Assembly: GCA_905214465.1 (NCBI GenBank)
Contig: CAJMMD010000021.1
Coordinates: 1-37,958, forward strand
DNA from: an uncultured bacterium
GTDB taxonomy: Bacteria > Actinomycetota > Coriobacteriia > Coriobacteriales > Coriobacteriaceae
Reading direction: 5' to 3'
DNA: 37,958 bases
Both the position numbers and the translations under genes were made by a program. Of this stretch, positions 7,405-16,641 are shown piece after piece (position 1 is the stretch's first letter; every line of letters starts with the position of its first letter). The notes beneath the pieces were generated by a model. It did no database searches and was not told where the DNA came from. It saw only the letters and a program-made list of their open reading frames with translations.

Positions 7405-7830
7405 ATGAACAAGTTGAGGACGCTTGCTGACGTGTTGCGCCAGGCTGGCTTTGCGCGCATCACGGGCCTGTTTCTCGTCTTCTATCTGCTGTGCTCGACG
7501 GCCGTCTGGCTGTCCGAGCCCACGACCCTCACGTTTGGCGACGGCCTCTGGTTTAGCTTTGAGACCGTATCGACGATCGGCTTCGGTGATATCCCGGCCG
7601 AGACGCCGGTTGCCCGCGCTATCACCGTCGTTTTGAGCGTCATCAGCATCTTCTACATCGCCATGCTCACGGGCGTGGCGGTGAACTACTGCAACACGCT
7701 CATCAAGATGCGTCAAAAGGACACCATGGCGCGCTTTATGGACGATCTCGAGCATTTGGAAGAGCTCGATCGTGACGAGCTCGCCGACCTGTCGCGCCGT
7801 GTGCGCGAATATCGCCGACGCCAACGCTAG
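7405..7830 (+). CDS. Two-TM potassium channel-like protein
   Basis: This 141-residue Ion_trans_2-type subunit has TM1 at about residues 19-36, a pore helix, the selectivity filter TIGFGD at 57-62 and TM2 at about 72-95. A short charged, coiled-coil-like cytoplasmic tail (DDLEHLEELDRDELADL) follows. TIGFGD is a K+-channel filter, so K+ conduction as a tetramer is expected. There is no RCK/TrkA domain, so gating is not evident. The open frame extends upstream to 7300 through the repeat, but the ATG at 7405 has AGAGG six bases ahead and starts the hydrophobic domain. It is followed after 36 bases by the LOG-family gene, probably in the same transcript. Confidence 0.88.
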   Translation: MNKLRTLADVLRQAGFARITGLFLVFYLLCSTAVWLSEPTTLTFGDGLWFSFETVSTIGFGDIPAETPVARAITVVLSVISIFYIAMLTGVAVNYCNTLIKMRQKDTMARFMDDLEHLEELDRDELADLSRRVREYRRRQR

Positions 7831-7866
7831 AACGGGCGACGCGCGTCACGACGAGGGGGACTGAAT

Positions 7867-8400
7867 ATGAATATCACGGTATACCTGGGCGCGAGCGTCG
7901 GCAACGACCCGGCGTTTCTGCCTGCAGTGCGAGAGCTCGGCACGTGGATTGGCTCCAACGGCCACGCGCTGGTATACGGCGGCTCCAAGTCGGGCCTGAT
8001 GGGCGCGCTTGCCGATAGCGTGCTCAATGCTGGCGGGCATGTGACGGGCGTTGAGCCGAGCTTTTTTATCGAGGCAGAGTTTCAACACGACGGTATTGAC
8101 GATCTCATCGTGACGAGTGACATGGCCGAGCGTAAGGCCAAGATGATCGAGCTCGGCGACGCGTTCATCGCCTTCCCGGGCGGTACGGGCACGCTCGAGG
8201 AGATTGCCGAGGTCATGTCCGCCGTGTCGTTGGGGCATCTCGATGCGCCGTGCATCCTGTACAACCTCGGGGGCTACTACAACGATCTTAAGTCGCTGCT
8301 CGGGCGCATGATCGACAAGGGCCTATCGAGCCCGCAGCGCCAGACCGGCATCTACTTTGCCGACGACCTGCGTCAAATCGCATCGATTATCGGCGCCTAA
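7867..8400 (+). CDS. LOG-family protein (TIGR00730-type nucleoside monophosphate phosphoribohydrolase)
   Basis: This 177-residue Rossmann-fold protein is of the LOG/YvdD group. It has the signature PGGTGTLEE (104-112), the phosphate-binding YGGSKSGLMG (37-46) and the MAERKAKM segment supplying the catalytic arginine. Characterised members release nucleobase from N6-modified or ordinary nucleoside 5'-monophosphates; several bacterial ones act on AMP. The start is preceded by GAGGGGG. It lies 36 bases after the channel gene. The physiological substrate is unknown. Confidence 0.9.
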   Translation: MNITVYLGASVGNDPAFLPAVRELGTWIGSNGHALVYGGSKSGLMGALADSVLNAGGHVTGVEPSFFIEAEFQHDGIDDLIVTSDMAERKAKMIELGDAFIAFPGGTGTLEEIAEVMSAVSLGHLDAPCILYNLGGYYNDLKSLLGRMIDKGLSSPQRQTGIYFADDLRQIASIIGA

Positions 8401-8409
8401 GCCTTAGGC
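8395..8409. other. Short palindrome GCCTAA-GCC-TTAGGC at gene end
   Basis: This small stem includes the stop codon of the LOG-family gene. It has no T-tract and is a weak terminator candidate at best. Confidence 0.2.
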
Positions 8410-8481
8410 TCATCGCTCGTGCGGCACCCAACGGCACCGTTCGCGGCGTAGATGGTTAGCCCGCCCGAGGCCTGCTCGTCC

Positions 8482-8487
8482 TACAAT
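8482..8487 (+). promoter_or_regulatory. TACAAT -10 element of the ClC gene
   Basis: TACAAT lies 39 bases before the ATG at 8526. No canonical -35 box is seen. The leader between them shows no fluoride-riboswitch features. Confidence 0.4.
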
Positions 8488-8525
8488 AAAACGTATCTTT
8501 GTCGATTTGACCACGGGAGGTCCCG

Positions 8526-9830
8526 ATGGATACCCTTGCAAAACCCAAAAACCGTGCGCTGTTCTTAGTGAGCGTGGCTGCGACCGGTGCGTTTGCGGGC
8601 ACCGCGGTCTGGCTGTTCTTCTTTGCGATGGAGCGCGGTATCGACTATCTATGGACCGAGATCCCGCATATGCTGGGCGTCGCTTCACCCGAGCTCGCGA
8701 GCGGCCCGTTCGGGTTTTTGCCGTATCCGTTTTTCGTCTGCCTGCTGGGCGGCCTGCTGATCGGCCTGTACGAAAAGATGACGGGCACCAAGACCGATGA
8801 CCTCAACCAGGTAATGGCCAAGGTTAAGCAAGACGGTCGCTATCCGTACGACAACCTGGGCAAGCTTTCGCTCGCGGCGTTGCTGCCGCTGCTGTTTGGC
8901 GGAAGCATTGGACCGGAGGCCGGCCTGACCGGCGTTATCGCGGGTCTGTGCAGCTGGGTCGGCGACCGCATGCGTCGCTTTGGAGCTGAGTTTAGGGAGC
9001 TCACGCTGCTGGGCACCCAGGCTGCTCTGACGGCACTCTTTACCGCGCCCGTGTTTGGCTTTGTGGCGCCGCTCGCCGGAAGTGCTGACGGTCAGGGTGC
9101 CAACGAAGACGAGGATTCCGCCTCCGACGAGATCACCATCAAGCTGCCCAAGGCGCAAAAGACCGTGGTCTACGGCATCGCGATTGCCGGCGGTCTGGGT
9201 ACCTACCTGCTGCTCGGCCAGCTTATGGGCGGCGGCATGGGCATGACCAGGTTCGAGTCCGCTCAGGTGGGCAACCTGGAACTTGTCTGGCTCATTCCGC
9301 TGGCGTTGGTCGGCACCGTATGCGGCTGGCTGTACTTTGTCTCTGAGCACGCGAGCGAAACGTTTGCCCGGGCCATAGGAGAGCGTCCTGTCGTTAAGGC
9401 AATGCTGGCCGGTCTGGTACTTGCCGCCTGCGGTACGGCTCTGCCCTACACCATGTTTGCCGGCGAGACCCAAGCCGACGTGCTCATGGAGACCTATCTG
9501 ACCATTCCCGCCGGCGTGCTTATCGCGACCGGTCTTGTTAAGGCCATGCTGACGCCCGCCCTCATCAACCTTGGTTGGCGTGGCGGCCACTTCTTCCCGG
9601 TTATCTTCTCGGGTGTGAGCCTGGGCTATGGTCTTGCCATCCTCACCGGCGCCGATCCGGTCTTTTGCGTCGCCGTCTGCACCGCCTCGACGATGGGCGT
9701 CGTTATGCGTCAGCCGGTCATGGTTGTGGGCCTGCTGCTCATGTGCTTCCCGCTCAAGGGTATCGTCTGCATGATCATCGCCGCCGTCATCGCGGCGGGC
9801 ATTCCGCTGCCCAAGCCGCTGCGCAAGTAG
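8526..9830 (+). CDS. ClC-family chloride channel/transporter
   Basis: This 434-residue polytopic membrane protein has the ClC signature GGSIGPEAGLTG (a GxGxP-type anion-binding motif with the gating glutamate position) at about residue 121-132. A second half contains GGHFFPVIFSG. An acidic linker (GANEDEDSASDE) separates the halves. The length is typical of bacterial ClC proteins without CBS domains. Whether it is a channel or H+/Cl- antiporter cannot be decided. The start has GGGAGG six bases upstream. It has its own -10 element and lies convergent to the DMT gene at 9925. Confidence 0.9.
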   Translation: MDTLAKPKNRALFLVSVAATGAFAGTAVWLFFFAMERGIDYLWTEIPHMLGVASPELASGPFGFLPYPFFVCLLGGLLIGLYEKMTGTKTDDLNQVMAKVKQDGRYPYDNLGKLSLAALLPLLFGGSIGPEAGLTGVIAGLCSWVGDRMRRFGAEFRELTLLGTQAALTALFTAPVFGFVAPLAGSADGQGANEDEDSASDEITIKLPKAQKTVVYGIAIAGGLGTYLLLGQLMGGGMGMTRFESAQVGNLELVWLIPLALVGTVCGWLYFVSEHASETFARAIGERPVVKAMLAGLVLAACGTALPYTMFAGETQADVLMETYLTIPAGVLIATGLVKAMLTPALINLGWRGGHFFPVIFSGVSLGYGLAILTGADPVFCVAVCTASTMGVVMRQPVMVVGLLLMCFPLKGIVCMIIAAVIAAGIPLPKPLRK

Positions 9831-9879
9831 CACGGTAGCGCGCGGGCAATACAAACATCTCAAGCCCGGTGTGGGCGCT

Positions 9880-9919
9880 GTGTCACGGATTTGCGGGTGG
9901 ACTGAATCTCGCCTGACAC
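9880..9919. other. Weak inverted repeat between convergent ClC and DMT genes
   Basis: GTGTCA at 9880-9885 and TGACAC at 9914-9919 form a 6-bp stem around a long loop. It could contribute to termination of either convergent gene, but no T-tract supports that. Confidence 0.2.
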
Positions 9920-9924
9920 CGACG

Positions 9925-10800
9925 CTACTTCCAAATCGCGAGCGCGGCGGTGCCCAGCACGATGAGGAAAAGGCCGATGGCGCTTCGATGCGACAGCTTT
10001 TCGTTGAAGGCCAGTCGTGCGAACAGCACCGATACGACAATCGATAGTTTGTCGATTTGCACGACGACGCTCACCTGGCCTGCAGCGATGGCGTAGTAGT
10101 ACAGCAGCCACGACGCGCCGGTCGCAATGCCCGATGCCGCAAGAAATGCGAGTTCGCGCGGGTCAATGCGCGCGACCTGCTCCAGCTTTCCCTTGGCAGC
10201 CACGATTGCCCATGCCATAACAAGTACCACACAGGTGCGGATTGCCGTGGCCAGGTTTGACTCGACACCTTCGATGCCGATCTTGGCGAGGACGGAGGTG
10301 AGTGCCGCGAACACGGCGGCGCCGAGGGCGTAAGCGAGCCAGGCTCGGTCTTGCTTTTGCTCTGCGCCGACGGACTGCTTTTTCTCGATCATCAAAAACG
10401 TGCCGAGCGTGATAACTGCGGTTCCCACGAGCTTGACCGCCAGGTTGCCTGTCTCACCAAAAAGCACTATGGCGATCAGCACGGCGAGCACGGTGCTCAT
10501 CTTGTCGACGGGTACAACCTTGTTGACGTCTCCGATGCTGAGCGCCTTAAAGTAACAGATCCACGAGGCGCCGGTGGCGAGTCCCGAGAGGGTGAGGAAT
10601 AGCCAGGCTTTGGCGGGAATGGCGCCGATTGCTCCGATGGATCCAGAAATGCCCGCCATTGCCCAGGCAAATACGAGCACCACGCAAGTACGGATGGCGG
10701 TTGCAACGTCGGAGTCGGTGTGCCTGATGCCGCATTTGGCCAAAATGGATGTGATGCCGGCAAAGAAAGCTGATGCAAATGCTGCTGTAACCCACGACAC
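9925..10800 (-). CDS. EamA-family (DMT) transporter
   Basis: This 291-residue inner-membrane transporter of the drug/metabolite superfamily has ten predicted helices in two homologous EamA halves. The duplication is directly visible: SILAKCGI...ATAIRTCVVLVFAWA in the first half matches SVLAKIGI...ATAIRTCVVLVMAWA in the second. The start codon is GTG, preceded by GAGGAGG about ten bases upstream. Substrate is unknown; relatives move small metabolites. It is transcribed toward the ClC gene and starts 68 bases from the ABC permease stop. Confidence 0.88.
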   Translation of the reverse strand: MSWVTAAFASAFFAGITSILAKCGIRHTDSDVATAIRTCVVLVFAWAMAGISGSIGAIGAIPAKAWLFLTLSGLATGASWICYFKALSIGDVNKVVPVDKMSTVLAVLIAIVLFGETGNLAVKLVGTAVITLGTFLMIEKKQSVGAEQKQDRAWLAYALGAAVFAALTSVLAKIGIEGVESNLATAIRTCVVLVMAWAIVAAKGKLEQVARIDPRELAFLAASGIATGASWLLYYYAIAAGQVSVVVQIDKLSIVVSVLFARLAFNEKLSHRSAIGLFLIVLGTAALAIWK

Positions 10801-10868
10801 GGGTTGAGCGCCTCCTCATAAAAGACCGCGCCAGATCTGCGGCGCATGCCCGATGATACCGCGCTTGC

Positions 10869-11567
10869 CTACAGGTCGCGTGCTCGATAGACCTTGGTAC
10901 TGATGGCGCAACTCAGTGCAAAGAGCACGAGGGCCAGTACGGCAATTCCTGCGCACAGGCAGCCGAGGACGGCGGGATCGGGATTCGCCCCAGCAATCGA
11001 CATGAGCCAGTTGCTGATGGGGTTGGAGGAGCTCAGTGTGGCCATGGCAAGGCATCCGAGCAGGGCAAACAGGCCGACGGAAAGGCGCAGCGCCTCCATG
11101 TGTCCAAATCGAAAGAACAGCGGCTGTGCCAGAAACACCATCATGAGGGAGATGAGCATCGATGCGGCGGAGGCTATCGTGGTCTCAAAGACGATCTGTC
11201 CCGTCGAGGGCATGCCCATGTGATCGAAGAACGGAAAGGTGATGATGCTCAAAAGCGCGGCGGCGCAGGTCATAACGGCCGAGAAGGCAATGATGCTCAG
11301 GTAGCGTGCACAGATGATGTCTTTGCGCGAGATGGGCAGCGTCGCCCGATAACGCTCCCATCCGTTTTGATTGTCGAAGCCGGCCAGCGAACTCATGACC
11401 ATGATGGGCGACATGGCACTGACCGCGCAGGCGCCGGCGCTCATACCGGAATCGCCATCCGATGCGTTGGCGAGGGCCAGTACGACGAAGATGAACAGGC
11501 CGACGCCCGCGATGCTCGGGGCGAGCGTGCGAACGATGGCGAGCTCGGACATAAAGGCGCGTTTCAT
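10869..11567 (-). CDS. ABC-2 type permease
   Basis: This 232-residue hydrophobic protein with about six membrane segments is the permease of the adjacent ABC ATPase. GWERYRATLPISRKDIICARY between the second and third helices is typical of ABC-2 permeases of the YtrB-linked type. Its start overlaps the stop of the ATPase gene by four bases (ATGA), implying translational coupling. The substrate is not evident; YtrA-linked systems are often induced by cell-wall antibiotics, so a protective or bacitracin/lantibiotic-type role is a reasonable guess only. Confidence 0.85.
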   Translation of the reverse strand: MKRAFMSELAIVRTLAPSIAGVGLFIFVVLALANASDGDSGMSAGACAVSAMSPIMVMSSLAGFDNQNGWERYRATLPISRKDIICARYLSIIAFSAVMTCAAALLSIITFPFFDHMGMPSTGQIVFETTIASAASMLISLMMVFLAQPLFFRFGHMEALRLSVGLFALLGCLAMATLSSSNPISNWLMSIAGANPDPAVLGCLCAGIAVLALVLFALSCAISTKVYRARDL

Positions 11568-12445
11568 TTCGAAGCCCCTTTCAGCATGAGGCGAAGATAG
11601 TCATCAATGGTTGCCCGATCGCAGGGAATCTCTGGAAAGGCCTCGAGCGTTTCGCGACGGTCGGGCACAAGCACGTCCACGCTGTAGGCGTGGTGGGCGG
11701 CGCGGGCGTCTTCGACGCAAGCCATAAGCTCGGCGGCCTGTGCCTGAGTGCAGTGAGCGATGCCAGCACGGTCAGTAATGTCCTCGCGCGGCAGGTCAAA
11801 CACAATCGAGCCGTTATCGATGCAGATGACGCGGTCGGCGGTGTGATCGAGGTCGGACGTAATGTGGCTCGAGAGCAGCACGCTGCGCTGGCCGTCGGCG
11901 ACAAAGGCAAGCAGCTCGTCGAGCAGTTCCTCGCGCGCCATGGGATCAAGGCCTGCGGTGGCTTCGTCCAAAACGAGCAGCTTGGCATTGTGACTGAGTG
12001 CGCAGGCAAGCTGCAACTTCATGCCCATGCCGCGGGAGAGGTCCTTGACCTTCGTCTTGGGATCGAGGCCAAATCGGTCGATGAATCCGGCGAACGTTTC
12101 GCAGCTCCACGTGGGGTACGCCGGGCCTACGAGCCTCTCGACCTGGCCCACCTTGAGCGTGGAGGGGAAGGGGCATGTGTCCAGGACAAGGCCGACGCGG
12201 GAGCGCAGGTGGCGCTGTGCCTCGTCGGGCGCGTTGGCGTCGCAGCGCTGTCCAAGCAGATGCGCCTCGCCGGCATCGAGCTTTATAAGCCCGAGCGCGG
12301 CGCGAATGGTCGTCGTCTTGCCGGCGCCATTTGCGCCCACAAAGCCAACGATCTGGCCGGGCTCCACGGCAAGTGTGACGTCTCGCAGTGAAAAACGGTC
12401 GCTCACACGGCGTGAGATGCCTTTGAGTTCTAGAAGGTTTTGCAT
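11564..12445 (-). CDS. ABC transporter ATP-binding protein
   Basis: This 293-residue ATPase has Walker A GANGAGKTT (37-45), an ABC signature LSRGMGMK (136-143, with R replacing the usual G) and Walker B LLVLDEATAGLD (156-167). A switch histidine lies in LSSHITSDLDHTADR. The C-terminal extension is as in CcmA-like exporters. AAAGG precedes the ATG by seven bases. It is the middle gene of gntR-ATPase-permease, 23 bases from the regulator and overlapping the permease, so the three are one operon. Confidence 0.92.
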   Translation of the reverse strand: MQNLLELKGISRRVSDRFSLRDVTLAVEPGQIVGFVGANGAGKTTTIRAALGLIKLDAGEAHLLGQRCDANAPDEAQRHLRSRVGLVLDTCPFPSTLKVGQVERLVGPAYPTWSCETFAGFIDRFGLDPKTKVKDLSRGMGMKLQLACALSHNAKLLVLDEATAGLDPMAREELLDELLAFVADGQRSVLLSSHITSDLDHTADRVICIDNGSIVFDLPREDITDRAGIAHCTQAQAAELMACVEDARAAHHAYSVDVLVPDRRETLEAFPEIPCDRATIDDYLRLMLKGASK

Positions 12446-12468
12446 GGTATAGCCTTTCTTGCAGATGG

Positions 12469-12849
12469 CTACTGCATGGTTTCGGGGGCTATCAGGTCGA
12501 GCATCTCGTGCAGCTTGTCGCGCGTAACGCCCAGGGCTTCGGCTTGGCTCGCCGCTTTCGCAAGCAGTTCTTCGATATGGCAGAGCTGGTTTTCGCGCAA
12601 GAGCTCCTGGTTGCCCTCGGCGACAAAACAGCCCTTGCCCTGCACGGTGCAGATAAACCCGAGCTGCTCCAGGTCGGCGTAGGCGCGCTTGGTGGTGATG
12701 ACGCTCACGCCAAGATCGCTCGCGAGCGCGCGGATGCTGGGGAGTTTGGCTCCCGCAGTGAGTGTGCCCGAAAGGATCTGAGCTTTGACCTGTGAGGATA
12801 TCTGTTCGTAGATAGGCTTATCGTTCGAATCGGATAGGATGATGTCCAC
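12469..12849 (-). CDS. GntR-family (YtrA subfamily) transcriptional regulator
   Basis: This 126-residue repressor has an N-terminal winged helix (IYEQISSQVKAQILSG, LPSIRALASDLGVS, GKGCFVAEGN) and only a short helical dimerisation tail, characteristic of YtrA. YtrA proteins repress ABC exporter operons including their own gene. The start is GTG with AAGGAG five bases upstream. An AT-rich dyad overlaps the promoter just upstream, consistent with autorepression of this operon. The inducer is unknown. Confidence 0.92.
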   Translation of the reverse strand: MDIILSDSNDKPIYEQISSQVKAQILSGTLTAGAKLPSIRALASDLGVSVITTKRAYADLEQLGFICTVQGKGCFVAEGNQELLRENQLCHIEELLAKAASQAEALGVTRDKLHEMLDLIAPETMQ

Positions 12850-12876
12850 AGCGGCTCCTTAGCTGTTGGGTTACAC

Positions 12877-12927
12877 GTGTATATAACCGGTAAGCACAGT
12901 ATATATACACTATGCACAGTTATGCAA
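12877..12927 (-). promoter_or_regulatory. Promoter and dyad operator of the gntR-ABC operon
   Basis: On the minus strand TTGCAT (plus 12927-12922), an 18-base spacer and TATACT (12903-12898) make a good sigma70-type promoter. A perfect inverted repeat, GTGTATATA at 12877-12885 and TATATACAC at 12902-12910, overlaps the -10 and start region. Such a TGTA/TACA dyad fits YtrA-type operators; binding by the adjacent regulator is inference. Confidence 0.65.
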
Positions 12928-12974
12928 GAGCTAAATGTGGAATAGCCCATCGGCGCCGCGCTTGCTCCAAAACA

Positions 12975-13272
12975 ATCTCAATCTGTAACACCTGGGTCCG
13001 TTTTGGGTCGCCTGCTGTTACAGATCGAGATCTTATTTGCCCGCTTGCCTATTTGTCTCAGTCTGTAACAGTAAGAGTCGATTTGCGCGGCTAGATGTTA
13101 CAGATTGAGACATTGGCTCCCTGCCTTCCTGTTTATCTCGATTTGTAACAGCTAGACCCAATTTGGGCGGTCAGATGTTACAAATCGAGATTGTGCCGGC
13201 GGGCCTGCCGGTTTGTCTTGATCTGTAACAGGTAGAGGCTCAAAACCCGTCTTACTGTTACAGATCGAGACA
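12975..13272. repeat. Four tandem 80-bp units, each an inverted repeat of TCTCGATCTGTAACA
   Basis: The left arms end at 12990, 13070, 13150 and 13230, a period of exactly 80. Each unit has a 16-17 nt left arm, a 25-nt variable loop, a complementary right arm (13016-13031, 13096-13112, 13176-13191, 13256-13272) and a spacer of 22 nt. Arms are near-perfect (0-1 mismatch) while loops and spacers diverge. Unit 3 replaces a C:G pair with T:A on both arms, and the outermost pair alternates A:T (units 1,3) and G:C (units 2,4), i.e. compensatory changes. It fills the otherwise gene-free 12928-13355 interval between gntR and prfC. No ORF is convincing here. Confidence 0.9.
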
Positions 13273-13355
13273 GTCCTTGAGGCGACTGCCAGGTGCACAG
13301 CGAGCTTGGCTAATGAATTTGTCCTGATAGGTGCCCTATGGCGGGATTTCGCGGC

Positions 13356-13361
13356 TACAAT
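13356..13361 (+). promoter_or_regulatory. TACAAT -10 element of prfC
   Basis: TACAAT lies 48 bases before the chosen prfC start and 84 bases downstream of the last arm of the 80-bp repeat array. The array is therefore probably upstream of, not within, the prfC transcript. Confidence 0.4.
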
Positions 13362-13408
13362 GGTGCGGTTACAACGACGTAATGCACTCAATGCAAGAAA
13401 GGATCCGC

Positions 13409-15022
<1,614 letters not shown>

Positions 15023-15032
15023 TGCACCGGCG

Positions 15033-15064
15033 CGGTGGCCCTGCGGGGCTGCCGCACCGTTTGC
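15033..15064 (+). terminator. Probable prfC terminator
   Basis: CGGTG (15033-15037) pairs with CACCG (15055-15059) and inner GCCC pairs with GGGC, with a bulge. A short T-rich run (GTTTGCTT) follows. It begins 10 bases after the prfC stop. Confidence 0.45.
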
Positions 15065-15093
15065 TTGCCTGCCGCCGCGTGAGCGGCTATCAT
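15065..15093 (+). promoter_or_regulatory. Promoter of the queuosine-precursor transporter
   Basis: TTGCCT (15065-15070), a 17-base spacer and TATCAT (15088-15093) give a reasonable sigma70-type promoter. Transcription would start near 15100, about 24 bases before the putative preQ1 aptamer. Confidence 0.45.
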
Positions 15094-15123
15094 ACCCACC
15101 GTCGCCTCAAGACCGTGGCGGCC

Positions 15124-15171
15124 GAGCAGTTCGGGTCCGATATCCTGCTCGTTAAACCTAAAACCAAAGGA
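15124..15171 (+). promoter_or_regulatory. Putative preQ1-I riboswitch
   Basis: P1 is GAGCAG (15124-15129) with CTGCTC (15145-15150). The loop begins TTC and ends ATATC, and an A-rich tail (GTTAAACCTAAAACCAAAGG) runs into the Shine-Dalgarno. Loop bases GGT can pair with the tail ACC to give the P2 pseudoknot, which would sequester AAGGAG when ligand is bound. The TTC after the 5' strand and the A-rich tail resemble the preQ1-I class as in Bacillus queC. Position directly upstream of a YhhQ-family gene supports the call. The loop is a few bases longer than in minimal examples. Confidence 0.6.
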
Positions 15172-15178
15172 GTACATA

Positions 15179-15901
15179 ATGATCAAGAAGGTCATGGAGG
15201 ACTACAAGGTCCTGTTGCGGAGCATTCCCGCGGCAACGGTTTCGCTGTTTTTCGTGAGTGTCATCATGATGAACCTGCTGGCCAACAAAGAGCTCATCAG
15301 CCTGCCGTATCTGGCACTCGATTGCGGCTTTGTGGTGAGCTGGGTTTCGTTTTTGTGCCAGGACATGATCTGCAAGCGCTTTGGCGCCAAGGCATCCATC
15401 AAAATCTCTATCCTCGCGCTGCTGGTCAATCTGGCCGTGAGTCTGTGCTTTTGGGCATGCTCGCTCACGCCCGGCATGTGGGGCGCCTACTACGACACGG
15501 GTATGATCGAGGTCAACACCGCCCTTAACGCCACCATCGGCGGCACCTGGTACGTGGTGCTGGGCTCTTCGCTGGCAATGCTCGTCTCTGCCGTGGTTAA
15601 CTCCACACTCAACCAGTCGCTCGGCCGTATGCTCAAAAAGAATAACTTTGCGAGCTTCGCCTTCCGCTCCTATGTGTCCACGGGTGTTGGCCAGTTTATC
15701 GACAACTTGGTCTTTGCCATTGTGGTGAGCCACACGTTCTTTGGTTGGACCTGGGTGCAGGTCCTTATGTGCTCGCTGACCGGCGCTGTTGCCGAGCTGC
15801 TGTGCGAGGTCTTCCTGAGCCCCGTGGGCTACAAGGTCGTGCGTGGCTGGGAGCGTGAGAATGTGGGCGCCGAGTACCTCGAGCGCCACGCAACCGCCTA
15901 A
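15179..15901 (+). CDS. Queuosine precursor transporter (YhhQ/QPTR family, ECF S component-like)
   Basis: This 240-residue membrane protein has about six helices. It carries YhhQ-family features: an early SLPYLALDCGFVVSWVSFLCQD segment, NSTLNQSLGRML and STGVGQFIDNLVFAIVV with conserved Asp/Asn in the membrane. The family imports queuine or preQ1/preQ0 for tRNA queuosine synthesis. AAAGGAG lies seven bases before the ATG and forms the 3' end of the putative preQ1 riboswitch, which would close translation when the precursor is plentiful. The SDR gene starts nine bases after its stop, so the two are co-transcribed. Confidence 0.9.
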   Translation: MIKKVMEDYKVLLRSIPAATVSLFFVSVIMMNLLANKELISLPYLALDCGFVVSWVSFLCQDMICKRFGAKASIKISILALLVNLAVSLCFWACSLTPGMWGAYYDTGMIEVNTALNATIGGTWYVVLGSSLAMLVSAVVNSTLNQSLGRMLKKNNFASFAFRSYVSTGVGQFIDNLVFAIVVSHTFFGWTWVQVLMCSLTGAVAELLCEVFLSPVGYKVVRGWERENVGAEYLERHATA

Positions 15902-15910
15902 GGAGCAAGT

Positions 15911-16591
15911 ATGCGGGTTTTGATCACGGGCGCTTCGGGCGGTATCGGAGCCGCGTGCGTGCAGCGCTTTTTGGACGAGGGCCACGAGGTCGTGGGCTTT
16001 GACCTGCTGCCGACGGCGGTCGAGCACGAGCGCTACCGCCATCTGATCGTCGATGTCCGCGAGCCGGACTCGTTTCCAGGCGAGCTTGAACCCCAGGTGA
16101 TCGTGAATGTTGCTGGTACGCAGGACTCGGCCGACGATATTGCCGCCAACCTGTGCGGCACCATCAACGTGACCGAGCGCTACGCCTTTGTGGGGGAGGG
16201 GCTTGCCGCCAAGCCGGCGCCGGCTATTACATCCGTGGTCAATGTGGGGTCGGCGAGCGGGCATACGGGATCGGAGTTTCCCGCCTATGCTGCCAGCAAG
16301 GGCGGCGTTATCGCCTACACCAAGAACCTTGCAAACCGCCTAGCACCGCAGGCCATCGCCAACAGTGTGGACCCGGGCGGCGTTATCACGCCGCTCAACC
16401 GTTGCGTGATGGAAGACGAGCACCTGTGGAACCAGATTATGGAGCTCACGCCGCTTAAACGCTGGGCCACCGCCCAAGAGATCGCCGAGTGGATCTACTT
16501 TGTGGGCGTGACCAACCGGTTTATGACCGGGCAGAGCCTGCTGATCGATGGCGGCGAGGCCGGCCGCACCCAGTTTATCTGGCCCGAGTAG
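15911..16591 (+). CDS. Short-chain dehydrogenase/reductase (SDR)
   Basis: This 226-residue classical SDR has the cofactor motif TGASGGIG (6-13), NVAG (66-69), a serine in VGSAS (about 114-116) and the catalytic YAASK (126-130). The C-terminal FMTGQSLLIDGGE is typical. The aspartate in FDLLP after beta2 suggests NAD(H) preference. AAGGAG lies seven bases before the start. It is cotranscribed with the queuosine-precursor transporter, but a queuosine role is not implied by its sequence. The bidirectional terminator starts right at its stop codon. Substrate unknown. Confidence 0.9.
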   Translation: MRVLITGASGGIGAACVQRFLDEGHEVVGFDLLPTAVEHERYRHLIVDVREPDSFPGELEPQVIVNVAGTQDSADDIAANLCGTINVTERYAFVGEGLAAKPAPAITSVVNVGSASGHTGSEFPAYAASKGGVIAYTKNLANRLAPQAIANSVDPGGVITPLNRCVMEDEHLWNQIMELTPLKRWATAQEIAEWIYFVGVTNRFMTGQSLLIDGGEAGRTQFIWPE

Positions 16592-16629
16592 AAAACGCGC
16601 CCGATGGAAATCCGTCGGGCGCGTTTTTG
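16592..16629. terminator. Bidirectional intrinsic terminator (SDR / ung)
   Basis: AAAACGCGCCCGA (16592-16604) pairs with TCGGGCGCGTTTT (16615-16627), extended by a few loop-side pairs. The A-run on one side and T-run on the other serve the SDR gene on the plus strand and ung on the minus strand. Confidence 0.92.
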
Positions 16630-16641
16630 ATGTATTGATTT

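Noticed and set aside
8401..8525. Fluoride riboswitch before the ClC gene
   Set aside because: The leader lacks the conserved crcB-motif segments, and the protein carries the chloride-type GSIGPEAG rather than features specific to fluoride exporters.
8685..10040. 451-codon minus-strand ORF
   Set aside because: It is the shadow of the ClC gene; its translation is rich in H, Q, R and G with no recognisable motif.
12975..13272. CRISPR array
   Set aside because: The repeated motif alternates in orientation, spacers alternate between 25 and 22 nt, and no cas gene is present.
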